Made by a program: the position numbers and the translations under genes. From the NCBI RefSeq assembly GCF_947179165.1, contig NC_077245.1, positions 1,441,001-1,505,000 of the forward strand: a DNA stretch of 64,000 nt. Reading direction: 5' to 3'. This document shows, piece by piece, positions 47,501 to 62,455 of this stretch. The notes beneath the pieces were generated by a model that searched no databases, was not told the DNA's origin, and saw nothing but the letters and a program-made list of their open reading frames with translations. Source of the DNA: Solanum dulcamara. Its lineage: Eukaryota; Streptophyta; Magnoliopsida; Solanales; Solanaceae. Position 1 is the stretch's first letter; each line of letters begins with the position of its first letter.

Positions 47501-47706
47501 ATAAAACGGATCTACCCATTTTCGACATGACCCAGTTGAAAACAAACGATCAAAAATCAGTACGCTAAGAAGAGAAATGAAAACGAATTTGAAAACAGCA
47601 AATTCTTGAAATTGAAATGGAAACAAGAAAAAACAAAAAAAGATTGTAATTTCTGCTACCAAATATTTTTTCAGTGAGATCAAAGGGAAGAGGAAAAAGT
47701 TACCAT
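44550..47706 (-). CDS. AP2S: AP-2 complex subunit sigma (142 aa, 6 exons)
   Basis: This is the small sigma chain of the AP-2 clathrin adaptor, which binds dileucine cargo signals at the plasma membrane during endocytosis. The CDS exons are 47706-47704, 47511-47413, 47310-47260, 46362-46189, 45138-45079 and 44591-44550 (429 nt, 142 aa plus stop), all GT-AG and in phase. The first coding exon holds only the ATG, joined to ATCCGT.. to give [20 protein letters not shown]. Further hallmarks are [59 protein letters not shown] and [15 protein letters not shown], ending MGELEKQE. The length is exactly that of the family. AP-1 sigma is excluded by the conserved AP-2-type [12 protein letters not shown] and the C-terminal end. 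Confidence 0.96.
44815..45048. repeat. 117-bp tandem duplication with GT/GA microsatellite in AP2S intron 5
   Basis: Two nearly identical copies (starting at gctaaatatgcttttcaaaa, 44817 and 44934) each end in a (GT)n(GA)n tract. They differ by a few bases. The duplication lies in the intron between AP2S exons 5 and 6 and creates a spurious 80-codon open frame. Confidence 0.9.
46008..46052 (-). mobile_element. SINE 3'-end fragment with TTG tail in AP2S intron 4
   Basis: The plus strand reads ttacaacaacaacaacatat, then ccagtgaaatcccacaagtgg. This is the reverse complement of the TS-type SINE end (cca cttgtgggatttcactgg + TTG repeats). Only the last 35-45 bases are recognisable. Confidence 0.65.
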
Positions 47707-47719
47707 TTTTGTTCAGAGG

Positions 47720-48380
47720 ATCTGTAGGTAAAAGAGCTGAGGAAACACTTGGAAAAAGTTGAAGAGGGTCTCTTCGATTCTTTAATTCGTAAAAACTAGA
47801 AAAGCCCAGGGGGGTCAGAACTGAGGTGCGAGACCAGAATTTTCACCTTGTTTTTTAGAAAGTGATAAATGCTCCCTTATGTTTGGGGTTATGGTTTAAA
47901 ATAGTTTCTAAAATATGTTTTTGATAGTTTTGGTCCCATATGTTTATAAAAAATGAGCACTTTTGATGTCCGTTAGATATTTAACAAATTTTGTTTGTTA
48001 GATTTGATAAGAATTAAGGAGGAAAAAAGGTTTAGCGGGAACTCATGGAGGTATGATTTTTGCAATTTTTGTTATTTCAGATCTATTTTTAGGATTTAGT
48101 ACAATTTTTGTGTTGTAGTTTTTAAAATTTGACGAGACTTTTCTAATATTTATGGTTTAATCATATATTGTTTTTAATCTCATAGTTCTCATCAAATCTA
48201 ACGTACATAATTTGTTAGATATTTGATGGAGATAGTTACACCCAGAGAGCACTTTAGGAAGATAAACCAAAGGGTACCCTCTCCTCTAAAGCCTCAAACA
48301 AAGAAAATTATCTAGTTACAAAATTTCTGGACCAAGTATCTACATCTAATAGCTTTCCTATTGTCCATCAAGTAATCCAC
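47720..48380. other. AP2S upstream region and a possible degenerate foldback element
   Basis: A GCCCA motif lies near 47803. 47860-48290 shows inverted words (gataaatgctcccttatgtttgg versus aaccaaagggtaccctctcc; gttagatttgataagaa versus tctcatcaaatctaac), suggesting a decayed MITE of about 420 bases. The ends are not sharp. Confidence 0.4.
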
Positions 48381-48389
48381 TATTTTAGC

Positions 48390-49075
48390 TATCTTTTTCT
48401 TTATTTGTGTGATTGTAATTTCTGTATGTACAATTACAATTTTCCCTCTAAACAGTTTTCAGTTTCTTGCTCTCCAAGTGTGGTAGATTCTAGCTCCCCA
48501 TATAGCTGTAGCTAGTTCCTTCTTATATTGTTTCCAGTGTCTTCCTTTTATCCATTTTAAGCATTGTTTCATTTCAGCTTCCTACCCAACAATTCATTGT
48601 ACCTACATCTCACATTATATGCTCCATTGGTACATAGTTAGTTTGAGGGAGTTAAGCTTCCTCCAATACCAACTGTTGTCCCTAGAGGGTGTATGTGTTC
48701 ACTTTTGAAAAACTTTAACTAATGATTATTATCTCAGAATAAAACCGACTTTCTAAGATAATAGCTATTAGTTAAGTCACCACCATCTAAGAAATCAACT
48801 CAAGAACTGTGGTTCCACAATTAGTACCTGAGAAGTGGACATCAAATTCATTCAATCTGCATCAGGAAAAGCTCTATCAATTCTGCCGCAAGTATGGTTG
48901 TTGGTCCATGTATCTTCCTGTCACAAGCCTATATTTCATTTCATTCCTGAATCAATGAAGAAGTCTCTGAAATCACTGATCTCCATGTCTAGTAAAGGTG
49001 AGCCAGTTTGTTTATGTTCTTCATTCAATACTGCATTAAAGTCATCCATTGCATTCTGAGTTTGTCTCATGGACC
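48390..49075 (-). mobile_element. LINE remnant: endonuclease piece followed by RT C-terminal piece, middle deleted
   Basis: On the minus strand, 49075-48830 translates to NAMDDFNAVLNEEHKQTG, then DFRDFFIDSGMK and, after stops, WTNNHTCGRIDRAF. This is the APE-type endonuclease of plant LINEs (GDFNAVL, SRIDRA). 48560-48430 gives GRHWKQYKKELATAIWGARI, then YHTWRARN, the zf-RVT/C-terminal region. Stops and frame changes are frequent. The reverse transcriptase core expected between them (several kb) is missing, so this is an internally deleted, dead copy. Confidence 0.7.
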
Positions 49076-49079
49076 TCTC

Positions 49080-49598
49080 CTGTCATGAACAGTATGGCTG
49101 TGAATCATGTCTAGACTTTTGATCTGTTAATGTTATGAAATTTATAACTTCCAAGATCTTGTATTTGTCAAATTTTGGTTTGAATAAAGAACAAGAAAAT
49201 GTCTATTAAAATGTGGTTGTATGAATAACCAATATAAGAAACAAAACTGAGAAAATTCTCAAATACCATAGAAATGTGTTTATTCAACAATTTATAAGCA
49301 GTCTCTATATTTACTGATACATCTGCTTTTATCACATAAATACATCACTACTGCATAATACAACAACCACCACGCCTCAATCCCAAACAAGTTAGGGTTG
49401 GCTATATAAATCCCCACTTCTTCGTACTTCACTACCATAATGGGAGTCCAAAAATGGCATCACAAACAAGAGCCTCTATACTTAAAGAATGAGAAATCCA
49501 ATAAACAATCCTTCTTAGAACATTCTAAATTGCAAGAAAAATACAAATGCTCGTGTAATTTTCCGTCAAGCAAAAAGACGTGAAATTTAGCATTTTCC
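49080..49598. other. 3' flank of hexokinase gene with a SINE fragment
   Basis: No gene is visible. It includes the probable 3' UTR of the minus-strand hexokinase gene and the SINE fragment at 49352-49412. Confidence 0.5.
49352..49412 (-). mobile_element. SINE 3'-end fragment (aacttgtttgggattgaggcg type)
   Basis: The minus strand reads gatttatatagccaacccta, acttgtttgggattgaggcg and tggtggttgttgtat, the widespread plant SINE end with a TTG tail. Only about 60 bases are recognisable. Confidence 0.65.
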
Positions 49599-53718
<4,120 letters not shown>

Positions 53719-53919
53719 TTTGGGTAACAGTGAGATAAATCGTGTGACGGAGAAAAAGAGAAGAGGAAAAGGGGGACAATAAATGGTGAGGTTGAAACAG
53801 AGTTGTGTGAAGATCTTAATTTTAACGCTAATATAAAGTTTCTCTCTTATGAAGTTGATCGTAAGTTTGAACAGTTGGGATTTCAATAAAACATATGCGT
53901 GAGGATTTAACAAAGAATA

Positions 53920-54890
53920 TAAGAATTTGGTATGGCTATTGGCTTGCTAATTACCCAACTGTTCGTTACTTTCATAGTGCAGAAACTTAACCGTAGCAAG
54001 GAGTATATGAGCTTTTATTGATATTTGAGATGATGATTTTAAATTAATATTCCTATATGAAATTATTTAGTGATCATGATTTTCCAAAAATTATAAATTT
54101 TCCAAAAATTAGAATATGAAATCGTAATTTAAAAATTTAAGTATAAAACTTGTATCATAAGTTTATATTTTTTGTTAAAATATCTATTATTTAAATTTTG
54201 TAAAAAAAATTCATGATTTGTGTGAATAGATTGTCTACACCATGTGAAAAGATAATATTAAAAAATAAGTTAATTATTATTGATTTTTTATAAAATTATG
54301 TGTATTTAAAAGTTTATAATCACAAATATTTATTTATAAAATAAATATTAAAATATGTCATTTATCAATACGATGCTTTAGAATATTCTAATATCTTATT
54401 TATGAGATATAATTTGCTCATATATTATAGTGAATCTCTTTTTAAAAATTGATGTTCTGGTAAACCAAAACACACGAAATAAAAAGAATATAATTTTTGT
54501 AGATTCATATTAAAAATGAGAAAAAGTTTCTCCAGGTTGTGGCGGACAAGACGATGTTGACAAGAGAAGTAGCTGGCTGCTTGGATTTTTTACCTTTTTA
54601 TTTTGGGGGGGATTTGGGGGGGGGGGGGGGGTTCTGTCGGAGTTTCAAATGTTTGTTTGACCAGCTGAGTGTGTTTGTGGATAAATACCCAATTTTAATA
54701 TTGGATTATTGAAATGAAAAATTATTGAAAATATTCATAGACCAGAAATGATTATTCTGCAACAAAATCTATTACATTCTATATCTATTTAGAATTATTT
54801 TTAATATCAAATATGCAACAAGTGTGTATGTTATATATTTTCAGTATATATAATTCACATGTTATACTATTAGTGTAATTCAATTGTTCT
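53920..54890. other. Intergenic, AT-rich, with a long G homopolymer
   Basis: This is the upstream region of hexokinase on the left. There is a G-rich run at about 54605-54632 (two G tracts, the second about 18 bases) inside otherwise AT-rich DNA. No gene is visible. Confidence 0.5.
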
Positions 54891-54895
54891 TATTA

Positions 54896-56009
54896 GGGTA
54901 TGTTTGGAAAGTCACCCTGATAATTAAATTTGGTGTAATTTGGTGTAATTACACTGTCTAACCTGTTTGGTTGGCCAGGTAATTACACTCTCCAATTCAC
55001 AGGGAAGGTTGTGAATTGCTAGTAATTACATGGTATAATTACAAGCTGATTATTTTTTAATTTCTCTCTTTTATTTCAATTTTTATTTTTTTGTTTTAAT
55101 TTATTATTATTTTCTATTATTTAAATTCTTTTTATTTTTATTATTCTAATATTTTTAAAATATATATTTTATTTTATAATATTTATTTTTCATTTCCTTC
55201 TCATTCTCAACCTTTACTTCATGTGACTCCGTGCAATTTTTCATATTATCTTATTTATTTATTTATTCTCTGTTTGTTTTTTTCATTAGCTTAATTTTAT
55301 TAGTATTCTAATTTTTAAATTAAAATTGAATTTATTTTTGAATAAAGTTATAAACATATGTTTTTTCCTTTTAAATCATATTTATGTACGTTATATTGAA
55401 ATTTGACATAAGAGTATTATGTTAAATTTTTTATTTTGAATTTAGAACTTATGTTATATTTTTAGTTTCATTTCTTTTAGTAGTATTGACTTGATATTTC
55501 ATATTGCAAGCCATTTATTTACTAGTTAGATTTGATAGATTATCTTTTTGTCAATTATTTTAATAACTTTACTATGATATTATATTTATAATATTTAATA
55601 TTTTTGTCAAACATGCATTTTATGATGTTCGTATAAATCTTATATTTTTAGTTTTTATGATTAATTTAATTAAAATATATTAATTTGAAAGATATAAATT
55701 GATTTTTTAAAATATTAGTTAAGAACATGTGTTTACTAATTAATATATTTTTAAAATACAAAATATATGTTGAATATTTAATTTAACATTATTTATGAAT
55801 ACTCTTATTTATCGAATATAAATTTTCAATTTTACATAACTAACTTTTTTAAAAAAAATCTAATATAATCTTGTAATTACTCTTGTGCAACCAAAGAACA
55901 CACTTGTAATTACATTATGACAAACAAGTTAGAGTAATTACTAGCCTGGTAATTACTATCCCAGTAATTACACCAATTTTAATTACCAAGTGGCTTTCCA
56001 AACAGACCC
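54896..56009. mobile_element. Harbinger/Tourist-type MITE-like element, 1114 bp
   Basis: Terminal inverted repeats gggtatgtttggaaagtcac and gtggctttccaaacagaccc are followed inward by repeated 'ggtgtaatta' and 'taattacacc' words in inverted order. TTA flanks both ends (54893-54895 and 56010-56012), the 3-bp target duplication of PIF/Harbinger elements. The interior is extremely AT-rich and has no transposase ORF, so it is non-autonomous. Confidence 0.8.
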
Positions 56010-56014
56010 TTAGT

Positions 56015-56740
56015 ATATCCCAAAAACTTGTGTTGCGCAATTTTTAAAATAGGCAGATCTTATGAACGGGTACAGATTAGTAATTTGTTATTTGCTTGTA
56101 TAGTTTTGTAAAGGTGTTAGCTTCTAGAACGAAAATTCATTCAATTGAATGACAGAAGTAACGGATGTCAGCTCGATATGAAGAAAATTACGCAAAAGTT
56201 ATGTAAAATTATTATTTTTGGCCCTACTTTGATGAAAATAACGAAAAAAATTAATTATTATAGAGTTTAAATTTCACAAGTAAAACTATAGGGTCAATTA
56301 AAACTTTATGATATCAATTATTTTTCAATTAAAGGGGTTAAAGAATGGCTATTTGTAAACTTTATCCCGTAAAAGTCCCTTATTCGTGTGGGTTGAGCTA
56401 AGGTTAGAAACGTCTTTTTCCTAAGTCAAAATCAAAGTAGGCCCAGCAATAAGCCCATACAATCCAGCCCAATTTGCCTAAGCTTCAGCTTGAATCAATT
56501 CATTTTTTTACCAAAAGAAAGAGGTCCAAGGCAGAATAATTCTAGTGAAGTGGAATTGAAGAAACGAAGCTCCACTTCTCCATCTTCTTTTGTTTCCACT
56601 TTTTAAGCTCTTTTATAGTCTCTCATTCATCGAACACACTTCCACAAACATAACATATATACACATATTTGATCAATAATAGTGTTGAAACTGATAATAA
56701 ACACATTTGATCTGTAGTGTTGAAACTGATAATAAAAGAT
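56015..56740 (+). promoter_or_regulatory. Upstream region of the WEB-family gene
   Basis: No gene is visible. A cluster of aggcccagc (about 56438-56446), aagcccat and agcccaat lies 270-305 bases upstream of the start codon, resembling site II motifs. The last 150 bases look like a 5' leader (cttctccatcttcttttg). Confidence 0.45.
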
Positions 56741-58369
56741 ATGGAAGAATCAGAAGGAGGAGTGACGATGATGGGGAAGGCGGAAATCGATACGAGTGCT
56801 CCGTTTCGTTCAGTGAAAGAAGCCGTCATGTTGTTCGGAGAAAGAGTTCTTGCTGAAGAACTTTACTCTGCTAATAAGCTTAAACAGGTTATCCATTACC
56901 GTCTCCACTTTTTGTTATCCCTTACTAGTATATATATAAATAGAATTTAACTCATATACACGCACGCACGATAGTATGAATCATTTTACACTATTAGAGT
57001 AATTTTGATAATTTTGTAGCACGTAAAATAGTATGCCTTCTTTTTCATATTAGTGATTCACTTTTTACAAACAGTTACATGTATATGCTTATCTTTTATA
57101 TGATCTAAATAGTGTAAAATTTAATTATTATATGTATAGAAGTTGAATAAATTTAAATCACGTTATTTGCGCTATGGCAGAAATATTTTCACTTGAAAGC
57201 TATAAGTTTGTAATTTACGCACCTTGGTGTATACTATATGATATATTGATATGTATCATCTTTAACTTCTTACTTAATTAAACTTTTGTTAACTATATGA
57301 CTATAGCCTATAGGTAACATGGAAATTTTGTTTATACTTGTTACCTATTATACTTCAGTTAAATATATTAGCGTCGTGTATGAAAACTACAAGCTTCATT
57401 ATTATAATAAAAATCTAAGAAATTATAGCAAAATTCATACTCCGGGAACTAAAAAGAAAAAATAAAGTCTCCATTTGTGAATAGTATTAATTCTTCCTAA
57501 AGTATATTCATCAAGTTCAATTCTTGATTATTGCATAGAAACAAATTGATCTTCGAAGTATTTTTTCCATTTCAATATTTTTCTATAGTAACTTTTTTCA
57601 ATTTTTTTACCGAACATAATGATGTGAATAGAATTTTATCGAGTTGTAATAACCAACATTAAGCAGTAAAAGGAAGAAAAGAAACTTTGCTTAAGCGGCA
57701 ATACAAGTATATACGTATATGTTTTTTTTTTTTTTAATGTTGGAGAATAAAGACTGACATATATGTAGTGGAAAAGAGGATGAACCGACTGATCAAAGTA
57801 TTTTTTTTTTGAAGCAGATATAAACTTCATCAAACTAATTAAGTTATTACCTTCAACAACAAGTAACTTCAAGTTGATGCTATATAACAAATATGATCTG
57901 ATATGTATAACTTAATTTATTTATTTTGCAGAAACAGAATGGAGTGAGTCATGAAAACGAAAGTGACGACTTGTTTAATGATGAGCTAATTGAGACAAAG
58001 CAAAGACTAGAAAGGGCAAGAGAAGAAAGATTGGTAATGGCTACTTGTCTCTCTTCTTTAGAAGAAGAACTTGAACGCACAAGAAATGAGCTTGATAAGC
58101 TAAAATTTGAGCAACAAAAAGTTATGGTATCAGAAATCGAAGACCTTAAATATATCGAGAAGTCACAAATTATGGCACATGATCAAAATAATATTGAGTT
58201 TCACAAAAAAAGATATGTTACATTTACAAATTCTCCACAAGGTGATGATCATGTTCCTTCACTCAAGAAGAAGAAGAAGAAAAAAATTCCGCTAATTATT
58301 CCATTGATTGGGGGAATTTTTTCTAGAAAGAGAGGTAGTAATTCTGATAATAATATTCAATCTGCTTGA
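56741..58369 (+). CDS. WEB-family (DUF827-like) coiled-coil protein, 194 aa, 2 exons
   Basis: The CDS exons are 56741-56887 and 57932-58369 (585 nt, 194 aa plus stop), a GT-AG intron of about 1.04 kb in phase 0. The N-terminal motif [20 protein letters not shown] is the hallmark of the WEB/PMI2 family, whose better-known members act in chloroplast photorelocation. Residues about 65-112 form a coiled coil ([40 protein letters not shown]). The C-terminus is basic and hydrophobic ([20 protein letters not shown]), typical of short WEB members. I infer a coiled-coil scaffold; the specific role of short members is unknown. I chose the ATG at 56741 because the upstream frame begins with GTG. Confidence 0.9.
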
Positions 58370-58384
58370 GTTTAAAACAAACAA

Positions 58385-58970
58385 AATATACTAGTCGATT
58401 TCTTCCTATCGCTTAAAAGATCTCAAGGCTTTCGTGAACTCGATGCGCAAGGAGACATCATCCATCATCTTACCGAAATTGGTTTCGACATCATAAGAAG
58501 TAATTAATACATGCAATTTTCTATACATAGCTTATAATTTTCCAATGATTTTGCTTGAAATCAAGGTGTGAAGAAAGGTTGGTTAACATGCATATTTGAT
58601 TTCTTGTGTAAAATTTTCAATAATGATATATTATTACTTGAATGATATGTAATTCCTTTTGTTTCTTGTACTAATATAAATCGAGAATAAGTTTTCCAAA
58701 TTTCAAGAATTAATTAAATTTCTTCTTTTGCAACTCATCATATTCACCGTCTAGTAGGAAGGAAAAATGGACCAGCACATGAGATATATATTATCTTCAA
58801 AGATTTAATTTAGAAAATCAAATCAGCTGCTTTAATAAAAGCTGAAGATATTCCACATATACATCTATGTTTAAATTTACAACATCAAATTTGAACTCAT
58901 AAAATTCAAAAAAAATCAACACAAGCTACAAGCATGGTTGCACATAATTAATCACTTTAGCCAAAAAAAA
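58385..58970. other. 3' flank of the WEB gene with a coding-like segment
   Basis: 58390-58506 is unusually GC-rich and codon-like for this flank (see findings). The remainder is AT-rich with no gene visible. The right end adjoins the 3' end of the next, convergent gene. Confidence 0.4.
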
Positions 58971-58977
58971 TAAAAAA

Positions 58978-59388
58978 TCACACAATAACATCTGATTTTC
59001 TACCACTAAAAATTCCCTGATCTTGTGATGACTTATTGAAGAACTCTATACAATCAGCTATAGCTTCATTATAATGAGAAGTTGACGAATAATAGGAGCT
59101 ACACGAGGTCTTGGGCGGGTCGGGCCGATCACAAGACCTACGTCTCTGTCCTGAGCCCGGCCTGGAGGCCGACATCGCTGCCTCAGTTCGATTCGGCCTC
59201 CTTCGGCCGGACGTCGGGACAGGAAAAACGAACCGCATGACGATCTTGCGGAAGCGATCGAAAAGCTTCATGGCTGAGAAATTGATCAATTTATTAGAAG
59301 ATGGCCTAATAGCTTGTGAAGATTGAAAATTTTCTGAAACTTGTATAACAAAGCTTTCTCTTTGAATAGAAGCTGTGTTAGTGTACAT
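58978..59388 (-). CDS. Small basic plant protein of unknown function (136 aa, intronless)
   Basis: The single-exon ORF has a downstream Met (59271) that begins MKLFDRFRKIVMRFVFPVPT, a cationic amphipathic start shared with a family of short uncharacterised plant proteins. The 97-aa form from that Met is the likely conserved product. The C-terminal motif KTSCSSYYSSTSHYNEAIAD, followed by CIEFFNKSSQ, is conserved-looking and supports a real gene. The middle (about residues 60-90) is Arg/Pro/Ser-rich and encoded by strikingly GC-rich DNA. A TATA-like run lies at 59458-59470, about 75-85 bases upstream of the first ATG. Function is unknown; proteins of this type have been noted as stress-induced, but I do not rely on that. 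Confidence 0.8.
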   Translation of the reverse strand: MYTNTASIQRESFVIQVSENFQSSQAIRPSSNKLINFSAMKLFDRFRKIVMRFVFPVPTSGRRRPNRTEAAMSASRPGSGQRRRSCDRPDPPKTSCSSYYSSTSHYNEAIADCIEFFNKSSQDQGIFSGRKSDVIV

Positions 59389-59457
59389 TATTGTTCTTCT
59401 CTTTGTTATTAGAACACAAAAGCCTTTGTATTTTGTTCTAAGTTTTGGCTAGCTAAG

Positions 59458-59470
59458 GTTATATATATTC
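59458..59470 (-). promoter_or_regulatory. TATA box of the small basic-protein gene
   Basis: The word gaatatatataacc on the minus strand lies about 70-80 bases upstream of the ATG at 59388. Confidence 0.5.
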
Positions 59471-59474
59471 ATGA

Positions 59475-60690
59475 CAATTGGAAAAGTGATGTCTCAATTC
59501 TTTAACCATGTGACCAAATCATATGTATGGGCTTTTGCTGTCCTTTCAAATTACAATTGTTTATTTAGATTGTTAATTTCATTAACTTCCAAGTAATAAT
59601 CATGTCTTGTACTATGATTTAATATTAACTCACTCTGAAAAATCAAAGTCCTGATTCAAATAATCATGTTAGCATGGTAATAATTACTAATATTTTTGTT
59701 TCTAACCTTTTGCAAATAACTCTTATGAATAGTTATACCAAATTCAGAGTTGAGGTGGAATCAAAATTTGAAATTTATGATTCAAGATCTTAGTTCATTT
59801 AAGTTATATATATATATATATATATATTGAACAAAATTCTTTTAAAAAAATCATAATTTGGACCAAAATCCTTGATTTTCGGCCAAACCCGTAAGCTATA
59901 GTCCAGCTCCACCTTTGCTTAATTAGAATTATATATGCATGTTCGTCTAACATAGGTGAATCCATAATTTAAAATTTTCGAATTCAAAATGAGTGTGATT
60001 GTATTATATGTATATGTTTTAATATTTTTCAATGCATCGGTCAATCCAAAAGTAATGGAGTCATTTGAAATGAAAAATCGTCCTTTATTATTTGCCTCAA
60101 TATATTAGGGGGCATTCCCCATGAACAAGTTATAGAAGCATGCATGAAAAATACCATTCAATCACAAAAAAGAAAGGTGAATTTTTTGCACTAGGTAACG
60201 ACAAAAAGCTTAATATTATGGTGATTATCTACTTGCAATTTATGAGATGTAAAAACTAGGATTGTAAATGATGACTTGCTAATCACATTTATATTTAAAT
60301 GATTAAATTAGTAGTAGACAACAAGTTCACTAAGACATGATTGACTGGCCTAGTTTCAAATTTAAAAGCAAAGAAGTTTTAAAAGTACGACATCAATGAA
60401 TATGAATGAATAATAACTTGCCTTTTTTCCTAAGATAATATTCTCTAAGAATCACTCCCAAATGAGTACTACATGTGCTAGGGCCTATATTATACGTCAG
60501 AAAATATGTGTTGCTTTGAGTTCAAATTCTGTGAGATAGTTTTGTTTAAAAAGGTTAATTATCAGCTTGATTAATTTTCGTTTTACCATTGGATGTTGGA
60601 TAGTTAATTTCAATTTAAAAGTTGATTTTTTTATAACTATATATCGTATTCAAACTATCTTGTTCGCACCTCGAAGGCATTTATTATCTC
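59475..60690. other. Intergenic, AT-rich
   Basis: It contains a (TA)n microsatellite at about 59806-59826. No gene or mobile element with clear ends is visible. Confidence 0.5.
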
Positions 60691-60699
60691 CTACCTCGG

Positions 60700-61190
60700 C
60701 TAATTACTCTGTTTATCAAGACTTAATTATATCCACCACATATCGAGTAACTCTGTCTATCAAGATTTAGGCATAGAAAAAGAAATTGCCTACTATTTTA
60801 TGTCAAGCATTTGTTGTCTCCCCACCAGCACAACGTTTGCACATGAACTATTCGACCAAGTATATGTTGTCTCCCACTAACACTAGTATGAACTAACTTC
60901 GCCTATGAAGACTTAATTGTATCCACCATAAAAAAATATCGGGTAACTCTGTCTATCGATGTTTAGATATATAAAAAGAAATTAATTAATATTTTATGTC
61001 AAGCACTTGTTGTCTCCCCACCATCACAAAGTTCGTACATCAACTATTCAACTAGGCATATGTTGTCTCCACCAACACTAGTATGGACTAACTCTATCTA
61101 TGAATACTTAATTGTATCCACCATCATAAATATCGAGTAACTCTGACTATCGATGTTTCTATATGAAAAGAAATTGATTAATATTTATGC
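60700..61190. repeat. Tandem repeat of about 190 bp, 2.5 copies
   Basis: A unit containing caagcatttgttgtctcccc, acactagtatgaactaact, cttaattgtatccaccat and cgagtaactctgtctatcga occurs in full at about 60803-60993 and 60994-61185. The second half also occurs at about 60705-60802. The copies differ by modest numbers of substitutions. No coding potential is visible. Confidence 0.8.
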
Positions 61191-61194
61191 CAAA

Positions 61195-62450
61195 TAGTGA
61201 GAGTTTTAATAAAAAGGGGTCTTGTATTAATTGTCGATGTATGAAAATCTTCATAGGAGGAATGAGAGAAAGAAAGACCTAAACCAATGTGGTCGGAAGC
61301 CCAAACTAAGCCCATGGATAAAAACCTGCAATTATCTAGAGCCCAATCCTGAAACAATTTGAAAACCTTGGTGAGCTCTGGCCCAAAAATGAAGTCTAAC
61401 TCGACCCATGGAGACAAGATGACTGTTCGAGATTAGACAGTATGGTTTGCACCATGTAGCCGATTTAGGTGTCTTGTTTAAGTTATATCTGACTTTTTCA
61501 AAGTATTTATTCTAATTTATAATCACAAATGTCAGATAAAACTTGTCTATTTCTCCTCTTCTTTTCCTTTTGCTTAATGATGAGCAATCAAGTACTTCAT
61601 CTAATGAACTTCATTAGAATCACGAATGCTCACATAAATTGGAATGAAAGGTTAGACATTGTCATTCAAATACTCATGAAAAGAACAAGTTCACATCACC
61701 AATAATTTTATTAGAGATCTTTAATTGCATCCAAGTCTAGATTATTTCATTTTAAAATTTCAATTTGGAATTTTCAACTTCAATCTGGTAGGGTGTGAAG
61801 TTGTCTGATATGGCTAAACATTTAAAACTTCATAATTTCAGCTATATCTTAAATAGCGGCGATTATATTGGAAACTTACATAAATATACTATATTAAGAA
61901 AATATTTATCATTTATAGTAATGATATTTTTTCGTTGGACACTTATAATATATTTTTAATACAATTTTAATATATATTAGCGAGAATAATCTATAAAACT
62001 CATATAATACAAGTTTTATTCATTGATAATATATTTAATACACTTATAATATATTGTGTCAATTTTTTACCAAACAAGTATAATATATTTTAAAACACTT
62101 ATAATACATTTATACTTGCATGCATAATTCACTTTTAATACATTGCAGATATATCATAATATTTCTATTTCTTGCTATAAATAGTAATAAATAAATAAAA
62201 TATCGCTAAAATCAGTAATTATTTATTAAAAGATATTTTCCCGATAATTTTTTCGACTATATATCTATCTATGTGCTTGCCCCGATTCAACGCCTTCAAC
62301 AAAATTCAATAAGTCGTATCAACCATTTATTTTAAAAAATCAAAGATTTAATCATCTATTCTACCATATATCAATTCCCCACACTCGGCGTTGTATTGGC
62401 AGATTATAATATGTTACTCACCTTATTTTGCTTTGTTGAGTCAAATGTTA
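61195..62450. other. Intergenic, AT-rich
   Basis: 61290-61395 contains several GCCCA words. 61850-62235 is an irregular array of 'ataatatattt' words. I see no supported gene. Confidence 0.45.
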
Positions 62451-62455
62451 TGACC

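Noticed and set aside
53719..53913. N-terminal extension of hexokinase from the ATG at 53913
   Set aside because: It is in frame, but the added residues do not resemble plastid hexokinases. The family start is the Met at 53718.
61178..61417. Minus-strand frame of 79 codons
   Set aside because: No family match or intron partners; the GCCCA-rich plus-strand sequence explains the bias.
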